This document shows, one piece after another, positions 37,642 to 47,025 of a stretch of 54,387 nt of DNA. The stretch lies in the NCBI GenBank assembly GCA_001464385.1, contig LNFB01000323.1:1-54387 (forward strand). The letters are read 5' to 3'. The notes below the pieces were generated by a model. The model was given only the letters and a program-made list of their open reading frames with translations, had not been told where the DNA came from and made no database searches. The translations under genes were made by a program, and so were the position numbers. This DNA comes from Deltaproteobacteria bacterium Ga0077550. GTDB lineage: Bacteria; Myxococcota_A; Polyangia; Nannocystales; Nannocystaceae. How positions within the stretch are numbered: position 1 is the first letter of the stretch; the number at the start of each line of letters is the position of its first letter.

Positions 37642-39480
37642 ATGCCCTCCGTCCTGCCCGCCCTGCGCCTGATCCTCCGCGGTCGGCTCCCCCGCTTCGC
37701 CGCGGCGGTGCTCGCGTTGCTCGGCGCGTCGTGCCTGACGTACGCGGCGCCGCTCATCTGGCAGGTGGTCCTCGACGGCGTGCTCGCGCCCCGCGGTGAC
37801 GCGCCGGCGTGGATCGACGCGGTGGTCGCCGATGCCGGCGGGCGCGACTACCTCCGCACGCACCTGTGGCTGCCCGCGGGGCTGTTCGTGGTGATGCTCG
37901 CGGCCGCCGGCCTCCTCACCCACCTGCGCGGCCGCCTCGCCGCGCGCGCCAGCGAGGACGCCATCGCCGCCCTGCGTCGGCGCCTCTACGACCGCCTGCA
38001 GCACCTGCCCGTCGCGTACTTCGACCGCGCCGAGACCGGCGATCTCGTGCAGCGCTGCACCGCCGACGTCGAGCGCGTGCGGCTGTTCCTCGAGAGCCAC
38101 ATCCCGGAGATCGGCCACGCCCTGGTGATGTTCGCGGTGCCGCTGCCGGTGATGCTGATCCTCGATCCCGTGATGACGCTGGTCGCCGTCGCGCTGGTCC
38201 CGCCCATCGTCGCGTTCTCCGTGGTGTTCTTCGTGCGCACGCGCCCGCGATTCCTCGCGGTCGAGGAGGCCGAGGGCAAGCTGACCGCGACGCTGCAGGA
38301 GAACCTCACCGGAATCCGCGTCGTCCGGGCGTTCGCCCGCCAGGCCTACGAGCGCGAGCGCTTCGGCCGGACCAACGCCGTGTTGCGCGACGCGACCGCG
38401 GCCGTGTTCCGGTTGCTCGCGGCGTTCTGGTCGAGCTCCGACATCCTGTGCCTCGCCCAGCGCGGCCTCGTGCTCGGCTACGGGATCGTGCGCGTCGCCG
38501 AGGGTACGCTGCAGGTCGGCGCGCTGCTCTACTTCGTCACCGCGGTGTCGATGTTCGTGTTCCCGCTGCGGATGATGGGTCGCATCCTCGCCGACTTCGG
38601 CAAGACCAAGGTCGCGATCGGTCGGCTCGGCGAGGTCCTCGACGCCCCCGTCGAGTCGATCCCCGAGTCGCCGGCCGAGTCCGCGGCCGCCCGCGGCGCG
38701 CTGGTGTTCGACCACGTGCGCTTCGCCTACGGCGACGGGCCGCCGGCGATCGACGACGTCTCGCTCGAGATCCCGGCCGGCAGCACGCTCGCCGTCGTCG
38801 GCGCGTCGGGCTCGGGCAAGTCGACGCTGGTCGAGCTGCTGCTGCGTCTGCGCGACCCCCAGTCGGGATCGATCCGCATCGACGGCGTCGATCTGGCGAC
38901 GCTCGATCGCAAGGAGGTGCGGCGCCAGGTCACCACGGTGCTGCAGGAGCCGTTCCTGTTCTCGCGCAGCGTGCTCGACAACCTCCGGCTGGGTCGCCCC
39001 GACGCCAGCCTCGACGAGGTCATCGCGACCACCCAGATCGCGCGGGTCCACGCCGCGATCACCGGGTTCGTCGCCGGCTACGACACCGCGGTCGGCGAGC
39101 GCGGCGTCACCCTGTCGGGCGGCCAGCGCCAGCGCGTGGCCCTGGCCCGCGCCCTGCTGCGCGAGCGGGCGGTGCTCGTGCTCGACGACGCGCTGTCGGC
39201 CGTCGACACCGACACCGAGGCGCAGATCCTCGCCGCGCTCGAGGCTCGCCGTGGCCGCTGCACGACGATCCTCATCGCGCATCGGCTCACCACCGTCGCG
39301 CTCGCCGATCGCATCGTCGTGCTCGACCAGGGGCGCGTGGTCGAGCACGGCACGCACGCCGAGCTCGTCGCCGCCGGCGGACGGTATGCCCGCGCGTGGG
39401 CGCTGCAGTCCGAGGATCCCGACCTCGCGTCCGAGGCGAGCGCCGTCCCCCTGCCCGCCGCCCTCACGGAGGCATCATGA
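37642..39480 (+). CDS. ABC exporter half-transporter with degenerate ATPase site
   Basis: 612 residues: a six-helix type IV exporter membrane domain (about 1-325) and a nucleotide-binding domain (about 345-590). Walker A is GASGSGKST, the Q-loop is in VLQEPFLFSRS, the signature is LSGGQRQR, and the H-loop is LIAHRL. Walker B reads VLVLDDALSAVD, with Asp in place of the catalytic Glu. This is the mark of the degenerate-site partner in heterodimeric exporters. The partner gene overlaps by four bases (ATGA). Substrate is unknown; lipids, peptides and drugs are typical of the family. Confidence 0.93.
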   Translation: MPSVLPALRLILRGRLPRFAAAVLALLGASCLTYAAPLIWQVVLDGVLAPRGDAPAWIDAVVADAGGRDYLRTHLWLPAGLFVVMLAAAGLLTHLRGRLAARASEDAIAALRRRLYDRLQHLPVAYFDRAETGDLVQRCTADVERVRLFLESHIPEIGHALVMFAVPLPVMLILDPVMTLVAVALVPPIVAFSVVFFVRTRPRFLAVEEAEGKLTATLQENLTGIRVVRAFARQAYERERFGRTNAVLRDATAAVFRLLAAFWSSSDILCLAQRGLVLGYGIVRVAEGTLQVGALLYFVTAVSMFVFPLRMMGRILADFGKTKVAIGRLGEVLDAPVESIPESPAESAAARGALVFDHVRFAYGDGPPAIDDVSLEIPAGSTLAVVGASGSGKSTLVELLLRLRDPQSGSIRIDGVDLATLDRKEVRRQVTTVLQEPFLFSRSVLDNLRLGRPDASLDEVIATTQIARVHAAITGFVAGYDTAVGERGVTLSGGQRQRVALARALLRERAVLVLDDALSAVDTDTEAQILAALEARRGRCTTILIAHRLTTVALADRIVVLDQGRVVEHGTHAELVAAGGRYARAWALQSEDPDLASEASAVPLPAALTEAS

Positions 39481-41309
39481 GCGAGACCCTCGACGACGTC
39501 GATGACGACGCCCGGCTGCCGCGCCGCATCGACTGGGGCCTGTGGCGTCGGCTGCTGGTCCACGTGCGCCCGCACGCGCGCGTGGTCCTCGGCTTGGTGG
39601 TCTGCGGCGTGATCCTGGCGGTGGTCGACCTCGGCTTCCCGCTGCTGACCCGCGCCGTGATCGACGCGATCACGGTCGACGCGCCCGATCTCGCGGCGGT
39701 GCGCTGGGTCGCGTGGGCGTGGGGCGCCGCGGTGGTCGTCTTCGGCGCGCTCATCTGGGCGCTCATCGTCCTCGCCGGACGGCTCGCGTCCTCGGTGTCC
39801 CACGATCTGCGCCGGGCCGGGTTCGCGCGGCTGCAGGAGCTGTCGTTCTCGTACTTCGATCGCCGCCCGGTCGGCTGGCTCGTCAGCCGCCTCACCTCGG
39901 ACTGCGATCGCATCGCGAATCTCCTGCCGTGGTTCTCGCTCGATCTCGTGTGGGGGCCGAGCCTGGCGATCGGCATCGCGATCGCGATGCTGGCGATCGA
40001 CGTGCCGCTGGCCCTGGCGGTGCTGCTGATCGTGCCCGCGCTCGTCCTGGTCAGCGTGCTGTTCCAGCGGCGCATGCTGCAGAGCTCGCGCCTGCTGCGG
40101 CGCGCCAACTCGCGGATCACCGCATCGATCGGCGAGGCCGTGATGGGCGTGCGCACGACGAAGAGCTTCGCCCGCGAGGACGACGCGCTCGGCGAGTTCT
40201 CGGTGCTGGTGGCCGAGTCGCGGGCCCACGCGCTGCGCAACGCGATCCAAGGCGCGGTGTTCCTGCCGATCGTCAGCACGATCGGCGCGGTCGGGGTCGG
40301 CCTCGCGATGTGGCAGGGCGGCGCGCGCACCGACGGCGAGCTCAGCCTCGGCACGCTGGTGGCGTTCATGCAGTTCGCGGCGTTGTTCCACCAGCCGGTC
40401 GAGGACGTCGCGCGGCGCCTCGCCGACCTGCAGGGGGCGCAGGCGGCCGCCGAGCGGGTGCAGGGCCTGCTCGACACGGCGCCGGAGATCGGCGATTCGC
40501 CGGCCGTGCAGGCCGCGATCGCCCGCGCGACCGCCGAGGGCGCGTCGACGCCCGATGGTGGTCGCCGCGATATCGCCGAGCTCGAGTTCCGCGACGTGTG
40601 GTTCGCGTACGGCGACGGGCCGTGGGTGCTGCGCGGTGTCGACATCCACGCGGCGCGCGGGCAGACGATCGCCCTGGTCGGCGAGACCGGCGGCGGCAAG
40701 ACCACGGTGGTGTCGCTGCTGGCCCGGTTCTACGAGCCGACCCGCGGCCAGATCCTGCTCGACGGGATCGAGCAGCGCGAGCGTAGCCTGCTCTGGCTGC
40801 AGTCGAGCATCGGCGTCGTGCTGCAGACGCCGCACCTGTTCTCCGGGACGATCCTCGAGAACATCCGCTACGGCCGCGACGGCGCCACCGACGACGAGGT
40901 CGTCGCCGCGGCGACGCTCGCCTGCGCCGACGCGTTCATCACCCGGCTCCCCGAGGGCTACGCGACCGCGGTGGGCGAGGGTGGGGCGCGGCTGTCGACG
41001 GGGCAGCGTCAGCTCGTCGCGCTCGCGCGGGCGATCCTCGCCGACCCGCAGATCCTCATCCTCGACGAGGCCACCTCGTCGGTCGACACCGAGACCGAGG
41101 CGCTGATCCAGACCGGCATCGCGCGGGTGCTCGCGGGCCGCATCGCCTTCGTGGTCGCCCACCGCCTGTCGACGATCCGCGCCGCGTCGCGCATCCTCGT
41201 CGTCGATGCGGGTCGCATCCTCGAGGCGGGCACCCACGACGAGCTGCTCCGCAAGGGCGGTCACTACGCCCGGCTGTACCGGCGCAACTTCGCGACCGGC
41301 GTGGCCTGA
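39477..41309 (+). CDS. ABC exporter half-transporter with catalytic ATPase site
   Basis: 610 residues starting in the previous stop. Six membrane helices (about 25-330) are followed by an ATPase domain (about 365-605). Walker A is GETGGGKTT, the Q-loop is in VLQTPHLFSG, Walker B is ILILDEATSSVD with the catalytic Glu, and the H-loop is VVAHRL. The signature is LSTGQRQL rather than LSGGQ. Together with the upstream subunit this gives one full site (this Walker B with the partner's LSGGQ) and one weak site, as in TM287/288-type heterodimers. The long charged N-terminus (DDVDDDAR) is cytosolic. Stop to the convergent lipoprotein is 9 bases. Confidence 0.93.
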   Translation: MSETLDDVDDDARLPRRIDWGLWRRLLVHVRPHARVVLGLVVCGVILAVVDLGFPLLTRAVIDAITVDAPDLAAVRWVAWAWGAAVVVFGALIWALIVLAGRLASSVSHDLRRAGFARLQELSFSYFDRRPVGWLVSRLTSDCDRIANLLPWFSLDLVWGPSLAIGIAIAMLAIDVPLALAVLLIVPALVLVSVLFQRRMLQSSRLLRRANSRITASIGEAVMGVRTTKSFAREDDALGEFSVLVAESRAHALRNAIQGAVFLPIVSTIGAVGVGLAMWQGGARTDGELSLGTLVAFMQFAALFHQPVEDVARRLADLQGAQAAAERVQGLLDTAPEIGDSPAVQAAIARATAEGASTPDGGRRDIAELEFRDVWFAYGDGPWVLRGVDIHAARGQTIALVGETGGGKTTVVSLLARFYEPTRGQILLDGIEQRERSLLWLQSSIGVVLQTPHLFSGTILENIRYGRDGATDDEVVAAATLACADAFITRLPEGYATAVGEGGARLSTGQRQLVALARAILADPQILILDEATSSVDTETEALIQTGIARVLAGRIAFVVAHRLSTIRAASRILVVDAGRILEAGTHDELLRKGGHYARLYRRNFATGVA

Positions 41310-41318
41310 CGGACGAGG

Positions 41319-42065
41319 TCACCCGCACGTCAGCCCGCACGACGCCATCGCCAGGGCGACGCACTCCGCGGTCCACTCGTCGTAGCATCCGTCCATCATG
41401 TCGGCGGCGCAGCCGAACACCTCGACGTCGTTGCACGCGGTGGCGGTGTGCGCGACGCAGCAATCGTTCGCGCAGTCGATGGCGCAGCCCTGCGCCGCCT
41501 CGGCGACGCAGTACGCGTCCCAGTTGGTGTCGCAGCAGTACGGATCTCCGGCGCACACGCACGCGGTCACGTCGGGGTCACCGCAGCCCACGCCTGTGCC
41601 GACGGCCTCGCAGCACGGGCCGTCGTTCGTCGACGCCGGACCGCCGCTGGTCCCTCCACCGCCCGTGTCGCCCGTGTCGCTGGTGTCGCCGGTGTCGCCG
41701 AGTGGATCGCCGCTCGAGCTCCCCGCGGGATCGGGCATGCACGTCGCGTCGCAGGCATCCACGGCACGGCCCGCACACGCGTCGCCCCAACCGAACGCGC
41801 AGCACTCGGGCGCCGCATCGCAGACGCACGCCTGCACCGCGAGCTCGTCGCAGCCGGGCCCGTCGTGCGCGGCGCAGCAGCCGGTCGCGGTGCCCCCGGT
41901 GTCCGCGGCTCCCGACGCGCCGGTCTCGGAGGTCGTCGTGGCCGCGGGCGCACCGGTGTCGCTCGACGTCGCCGCGGTGCTCGTGCCCGGCGCTGCGTCC
42001 TCGGGCGGCGATGCGGCGCAGCCCAACGCGAGCGCGAGGGCAAAGGGGAGGTGGCGGCGATCCAT
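41319..42065 (-). CDS. Lipoprotein with three tandem Cys-rich repeats
   Basis: 248 residues from ATG 42065; the frame is open upstream but MDRRHLPFALALALGC is a clear lipoprotein signal. After a Thr/Ser/Gly/Ala linker come three related units of about 48 residues. Each starts with a Cys pair (CCAAHDGPGC, CCEAVGTGVGC, CCVAHTATAC), continues with CVC or GCA, then a second Cys cluster with a W-x-x-x-C motif, and ends in a final C. Units one and two are separated by a low-complexity GDTGDTSDTGDTGGGG stretch. The spacing suggests disulfide-stabilised modules outside the cytosol. Function unknown. Confidence 0.8.
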   Translation of the reverse strand: MDRRHLPFALALALGCAASPPEDAAPGTSTAATSSDTGAPAATTTSETGASGAADTGGTATGCCAAHDGPGCDELAVQACVCDAAPECCAFGWGDACAGRAVDACDATCMPDPAGSSSGDPLGDTGDTSDTGDTGGGGTSGGPASTNDGPCCEAVGTGVGCGDPDVTACVCAGDPYCCDTNWDAYCVAEAAQGCAIDCANDCCVAHTATACNDVEVFGCAADMMDGCYDEWTAECVALAMASCGLTCG

Positions 42066-42214
42066 GGGCCCGATCGTGGGCACGGATCGCGGGCGCCCGA
42101 TCGACCGCGCCGACATCGGTCGCTGGGGATGTGTCCCCGAGCCCGCGGGAACCTCCGCACGCGGGGGCACCACATCGATGGTGGTGCCCCAGGCGCCGAG
42201 TCCGAGCGATCCAG

Positions 42215-45200
42215 CTATGCCCGCACCGAGGCGTCGCTGAAGGTCAGCTCGATCCGCACGGCGATGCCGTCGATCTCCCCGACGTCCCCCTGCTCGAGGT
42301 CGGCCCGTACGATACCCACCGCCAGCGTCTCCCGCATCACGAGCTCGCGCATCGCCGCATCGTCGAGCATCGCGGCGACGTCGCCCTCGGTCTGCACCGT
42401 GATGATGATGCGCTGGCTGACGTCGAAGTCGCTGTCCTTGCGCAGGTTCTGGACCCGGTTCACGAACTCGCGGGCGAGGCCCTCGCGGCGCAGCTCCGGC
42501 GTGAGCTCGGTGTCGAGCACGACGGTCATACCGGCGCCGACCTCGGCCGCGCGTCCGGCCCTCACCTCGCGGGCGATCATCACCTCGTCCAAGGTGATGT
42601 CCTCGCCGCCGACGGACGCGGTGCCCTGGGCCTGCAGGGCCGCGACGGCGCCGGCGTCCATCGCCGCGATCGCCTCGGCGACCGCCTTCATGCGCCCGCC
42701 GAGGCGCTTGCCGAGCACCTTGAAGTTGGCCTTCACGCTGACGGTGCACAGCGCCGAGTCGTCCTCGGCGACCTCGAGCCGCTTGATGTTCAGCTCGCCC
42801 AGGACGTCCTCGCGCAGGCTCTGCACCGCGCGGCGCACGTCGGGATCGCCGCTGGCGATCGTCACCGCGCCCAGCGGTCGACGCACGGGGAGCTTCTCGC
42901 GCTCGCGCACCGCGAGTCCGAGGTTGACGGCCGTGCGCGCAGCCTCGACGTCGCGCTCGAGCTCGAGATCCCGCAGGCTCGGATCGAGCGCGGGCCACTT
43001 CGACAGGTGCACGGAACGCTCGCCGCCCACGCCGGTGTCGACCACCAGCCGCTGGTACAGCCACTCGGTGAGGAACGGGATCACCGGCGCCATCGCCTGC
43101 GTGACCGTGACCAGCACGCGGTACAGCGTCGCGTAGGCCGCCTGCTTGTCGCCGTCGTCCTCGGCCCGGCTGCGCCAGTACCGACGCCGGCCGCGGCGGA
43201 TGTACCAGTTGTTGAGGTCGTCGCAGATGCGGCTGAACGCCGGCACCACGTTCGACAGCGCGTACGCGTCGAACTCGCGCTGCAGCTCGTCGACGAACGC
43301 GACCACGCGGCTCGTGATCCACCGGTCGAGCACCGCGGTCGGCTTGGCCTCGAGGTCCGCGGCGCTGGGCGACCAGCCGTCGGCGCGGGCGTACGTGACC
43401 AGGAAGTTGTACGCGTTGAACAGCGGCAGGATCACGGTGCGCACCGTGTCGCGCACGCCCTTCTCGGAGAACCGCATCGGCTCGGCGCGCACCGCCGCGC
43501 TCGAGATCAGGTAGGCGCGCAGCGCATCGGCCCCGTACTCGTCCACGACCACGTTGGGGTCGGGGTAGTTCTTGAGCCGCTTGCTCATCTTCTTGCCGTC
43601 TTCGGCCAGCACCAGGCCGTTGACGATCACGTGCTTGAACGCGGGCCGGTCGAACAGCGCCGTGGCGAGCACGTGCAGCGTGTAGAACCAACCCCGGGTC
43701 TGATCGAGGCCCTCGGCGATGAAGTCGCCCGGCAGGTGGGTCTCGACGTACGCGCGCTTGCCCGCGTCGAACGGATAGTCGTTCTGCGCGTAGGGCATGC
43801 TGCCGGACTCGAACCAGCAGTCGAACACCTCGGGCACGCGGCGCATGATCCCGCCCGGCGTCTTGGCCGACGGGAACGTGATGTCGTCGACGCTCTCGCG
43901 GTGCAGGTCGGTGATCGATCCCGCCGGCAGGCCGGCGAGCTGCTCGAGCTCGGCGATGGAGCCCACGCACACGGCGTCGTCGGGATCGCGATCGCAGCGC
44001 CAGATCGGGATCGGCGTGCCCCAGTAGCGGTTGCGGGCGACGTTCCAGTCGCGCGCGCCACCGAGCCAGTTGCCGAACCGACCCGAGCCGACGTGCTCGG
44101 GCACCCAGTGGATCTTCTCGTTGTTCTCGACCAGCCGCGATCGCAGCTGCTCGACCTTCACGAACCAGGTCGACAACGCCATGTACAACAGCGGCTGCTC
44201 GGTGCGGTAGCAGTGCGGGTACGGATGGACGATGACGTCCTGATCGACCACGCGGCCCGCGTTGCGCAGCCACTGCATGATGCCCTTGTCGGCGTCCTTC
44301 ACCTGCTGGCCGGCGAAGTCGACGACGCGCGCGTCGAAGATGCCCTGCAGGCTGACCGGGTTGACCAGCGGCAGGCCCTCGGCGCGACCGACCTCGTAGT
44401 CGTCTTCGCCGAACGCGGGCGCCTGGTGGACGATGCCGGTGCCGGCGTCGGTCGACACGTACGTCGCACCGACGACGCGGAACGCGAGGCGCTTGCCGTC
44501 CTTCTCGCGCAGGTGGGCGAAGTACGGGAACAGCGGCGCGTAGGGCCGCCCGACCAGCGCGGTGCCCTGCATCGTCGCGAGGATCTCGACCTCACCGACC
44601 TTGCCGCGGCCCTGGTAGTCGCGGAGTCGACCGGGCTCGAGGTACGCGATCTCGCCGGTCTCGACGACGCGGATCTTCACGTACTCGAGCTCGGGATGCA
44701 CCGCGAGCGCGAGGTTCGACGGCAGCGTCCACGGCGTCGTCGTCCACGCCCACAGCGAGGCCTCTTCGTCCTCGAGGGCGAAGCGCACCGTCAGCGACGG
44801 ATCCTGGCGGCGCTTGTGGCCCTCCTTGCGCGTGACCGGATCGCGCTCCTGCGGGCCCTGGGCGACCTCGAAGTTCGACAGCGGGGTGCCGAGCGCGGGC
44901 GACACCGGCTGCACGCGGTGACCCTCGTACACGAGCGACTGATCCCAGAGCCGGTGGAACACCCACCAGACGCTCTGCATGAAGCCCGTGTCCATCGTCT
45001 TGTAGTCGTTGTCGAAGTCGACCCAGCGACCGAGGCGACGCACCGTCTTGCGCCACTGCTCGGTGTACCGGAGCACGCCGGCGCGACAGGCGGCGTTGAA
45101 CTTCGCGATGCCGTGCGCCTCGATCTCGGCCTTGCCGTGCACGCCGAGCTCGTCCTCGACGAGGCTCTCGATCGGCAGACCGTGGCAGTCCCAGCCGAAG

Positions 45201-45502
45201 CGGCGCTCGACGGCGAACCCGCGCATGCACTGGTAGCGCGGCACGATGTCCTTGATCGTGCCGGGGAGGATGTGGCCGTAGTGCGGCAGGCCGGTCGCGA
45301 ACGGCGGGCCGTCGAAGAACACGAACTGCGGGGTGCCGGCCGGGCCTTCTGCGCCGCGGGCCGCGTCCGCGCCGATCCGTAAGCTCGTCGCCTCGACGGC
45401 GTTGTCGTCCCACAGCCGCAAGATGTCCTCTTCCTGCCGCGGGAGATCGAGCTGCGCGGGCGCGGCTCGAAGCGTCGACACTTCGCGTGGTCGTGATGCC
45501 AT
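42215..45502 (-). CDS. ileS: Isoleucyl-tRNA synthetase, type 2 (eukaryote-like)
   Basis: 1095 residues from ATG 45502. Class I signature GLPHYGHIL (HYGH at 74-77) and KMSKR (about 636-640) are in place; a CP1 editing domain with TTTPWTLPSN lies between. The HYGH and KMSKR forms, the FVFFDGPPFATGLPHYGH block, GWDCHGLPIE, and the absence of a C-terminal zinc-finger cluster mark the eukaryote-like IleRS2 class, which is typically much less sensitive to mupirocin than bacterial type 1. It charges tRNA-Ile in the cytosol. No second ileS is in this window, so whether it is the only one cannot be said. No T-box leader was recognised upstream. Confidence 0.95.
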   Translation of the reverse strand: MASRPREVSTLRAAPAQLDLPRQEEDILRLWDDNAVEATSLRIGADAARGAEGPAGTPQFVFFDGPPFATGLPHYGHILPGTIKDIVPRYQCMRGFAVERRFGWDCHGLPIESLVEDELGVHGKAEIEAHGIAKFNAACRAGVLRYTEQWRKTVRRLGRWVDFDNDYKTMDTGFMQSVWWVFHRLWDQSLVYEGHRVQPVSPALGTPLSNFEVAQGPQERDPVTRKEGHKRRQDPSLTVRFALEDEEASLWAWTTTPWTLPSNLALAVHPELEYVKIRVVETGEIAYLEPGRLRDYQGRGKVGEVEILATMQGTALVGRPYAPLFPYFAHLREKDGKRLAFRVVGATYVSTDAGTGIVHQAPAFGEDDYEVGRAEGLPLVNPVSLQGIFDARVVDFAGQQVKDADKGIMQWLRNAGRVVDQDVIVHPYPHCYRTEQPLLYMALSTWFVKVEQLRSRLVENNEKIHWVPEHVGSGRFGNWLGGARDWNVARNRYWGTPIPIWRCDRDPDDAVCVGSIAELEQLAGLPAGSITDLHRESVDDITFPSAKTPGGIMRRVPEVFDCWFESGSMPYAQNDYPFDAGKRAYVETHLPGDFIAEGLDQTRGWFYTLHVLATALFDRPAFKHVIVNGLVLAEDGKKMSKRLKNYPDPNVVVDEYGADALRAYLISSAAVRAEPMRFSEKGVRDTVRTVILPLFNAYNFLVTYARADGWSPSAADLEAKPTAVLDRWITSRVVAFVDELQREFDAYALSNVVPAFSRICDDLNNWYIRRGRRRYWRSRAEDDGDKQAAYATLYRVLVTVTQAMAPVIPFLTEWLYQRLVVDTGVGGERSVHLSKWPALDPSLRDLELERDVEAARTAVNLGLAVREREKLPVRRPLGAVTIASGDPDVRRAVQSLREDVLGELNIKRLEVAEDDSALCTVSVKANFKVLGKRLGGRMKAVAEAIAAMDAGAVAALQAQGTASVGGEDITLDEVMIAREVRAGRAAEVGAGMTVVLDTELTPELRREGLAREFVNRVQNLRKDSDFDVSQRIIITVQTEGDVAAMLDDAAMRELVMRETLAVGIVRADLEQGDVGEIDGIAVRIELTFSDASVRA

Positions 45503-45624
45503 GTCGGTCTCGTTCGGGGGTGCTAGCTGTGGCAAGCGGTGGCGCACAGGTCAAGCCCTCCCGCCGCGGGGCGCCAGGGCGGCATCCGCGAGAATCGGGC
45601 GGTCCTGGCTCGGCCGACCGAGGG

Positions 45625-45722
45625 CCAAACCGAACCCCAAACCGAACGAAGCCCCCGCGGGGACCGCCGTCCCGCCGTGCCGCCGGTCCCATGCAAATTG
45701 CCCCGGCGTACCCCGCGGGGTA
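45625..45722. promoter_or_regulatory. Direct repeat and perfect palindrome in the ileS/lipoprotein divergent region
   Basis: The 250-base gap holds an 11-bp direct repeat, CCAAACCGAAC, at 45625-45635 and 45637-45647. A perfect 14-bp palindrome, TACCCCGCGGGGTA, sits at 45709-45722, 30 bases before the lipoprotein ATG. Either could be an operator; the palindrome could also be a leader hairpin. No T run follows it. Confidence 0.4.
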
Positions 45723-45751
45723 TTCTCCGAGCCGCTCGCCCACGGAGTCCC

Positions 45752-46972
45752 ATGACGCGCGTCCACCTCGCCACGTTTGCCCTTGCCCTGTCCGGTCTGC
45801 TCCCCGCCTGCGACGGCGGCAGCAAGCCCTCGGAGAACAGCAACCAGTCCCCCTTCCGCGACAAGTGGCGGACCGAGCACGAGGGGGCGTTCGAGTTCGT
45901 GGACGAGATGGGTGCGCCGACGATCAGCAGCATCATCGTCGGCAACTCGCTCGGCTCGAACGACAACTTCGTGAACCGCGGCGACGTCATCCTCAAGTTC
46001 GACGGCGAGCCCAACACGATCAAGATCGAGTTCCGCCGCTTCACGTTCGCCGAGAGCGAGGAGGCCGCCGGTGAGGTCTACGACAAGCTGCAGCTGTGGG
46101 CGTTCAACAGCTCGACGGGCACGCCGAAGAAGCCCGACGAGATGGACGAAGAGGACCGCTGCGGCGGCGAGAACGACAACGGCGACCCCTACCCGTGGCA
46201 GGAGGGCTGCGCCGTGTACGTGTACTACGACGGCCAGAGCCAGCTGCAGCGCGCTGGCGCCGACATTCGCGTGACCCTGCCGGCGGACTACCGCGAGAGC
46301 GTCGACGTCGCGACCTCCGACAACGTCATCGAGGACAGCTATCCCAACCGCGGCAACGTGTGCGTCGAGGGCCTGAACGGCACCGTCGACATCGAGCTGC
46401 AGAACGGGCTCGCGTTCGTCTCGGTCGTCGCCGAGAGCGCCTACCCGGCGTGCCCGCCGGCCTCCGTCGAGGCCTGCGAGAACTGGGACGATCCCGACAC
46501 CGAGGGTCCGGATCCCTGGTCCAAGAACTGCGACTGCATCAACCTCGGCTACAACCCTGGCAACGTGAAGGTGGAGTCGCTCGAGCCCTCGTCGGCGAAC
46601 ATCACCGTCGACGTGCCGGCCGACCTCTGGACCAGCTTCCGCGCCGAGAACGCGGGCGAGAACTCCGTGTCGGGGAAGAACTGCCCCTCGACGATCGGGG
46701 CGATCGGCTCGGTCGAGTACGACCAGGGCGGCAACGACCCGAACAAGCCGTGGCTGCGCTCGGGCATCGCGAACAAGCCCGAGGCCGCGCCGGCTGGCGG
46801 CTTCCGACTCGACCTCAAGTCGAACGGCTGCGAGTCGGTCGCCGAGGTCGAGGCGCCGAAGGACTGGGACGCCGAGATCACGGATCCCGAGTCGGAGCTG
46901 CGCGGCAACATCGAGGTCTGCTCGGGTTGCCTCGCGGGCAAGTCCTGCGAAGACCTGCTCCCGGGCGGCTGA
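45752..46972 (+). CDS. Large secreted lipoprotein of unknown function
   Basis: 406 residues from ATG 45752 (GGAG upstream; the frame is open further but signal-like sequence begins here). The signal ATFALALSGLLPAC has a lipobox. The body is acidic and Asn/Asp-rich with beta-type segments (IILKFDGEPNTIKIEFRRFTF; YVYYDGQSQLQRAGADIRVTLPADY). It contains about ten cysteines, some in a DCINLGYNPGNVKVES region and a C-terminal CSGCLAGKSC. No family was recognised. Probably a folded surface or periplasmic protein. Confidence 0.75.
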   Translation: MTRVHLATFALALSGLLPACDGGSKPSENSNQSPFRDKWRTEHEGAFEFVDEMGAPTISSIIVGNSLGSNDNFVNRGDVILKFDGEPNTIKIEFRRFTFAESEEAAGEVYDKLQLWAFNSSTGTPKKPDEMDEEDRCGGENDNGDPYPWQEGCAVYVYYDGQSQLQRAGADIRVTLPADYRESVDVATSDNVIEDSYPNRGNVCVEGLNGTVDIELQNGLAFVSVVAESAYPACPPASVEACENWDDPDTEGPDPWSKNCDCINLGYNPGNVKVESLEPSSANITVDVPADLWTSFRAENAGENSVSGKNCPSTIGAIGSVEYDQGGNDPNKPWLRSGIANKPEAAPAGGFRLDLKSNGCESVAEVEAPKDWDAEITDPESELRGNIEVCSGCLAGKSCEDLLPGG

Positions 46973-47025
46973 TTCGGGCTGCGTCCGCGCCCTCCACGAG
47001 GGGGCGCCTCCTGCGGAGCCGCGCC

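Noticed and set aside
37374..37757. N-terminal extension of the thioesterase into the exporter gene
   Set aside because: The extension has Arg/Gly-rich sequence without homology. It would overlap the exporter start on the other strand. The 143-residue form from TTG fits the family length.
42215..45743. Extra open frames on both strands overlapping ileS
   Set aside because: IleS motifs are unbroken over its whole length, so the overlapping frames are composition artefacts.
45503..45751. T-box riboswitch upstream of ileS
   Set aside because: No T-box consensus or antiterminator/terminator pair was seen on the ileS strand. Only short GC palindromes are present.
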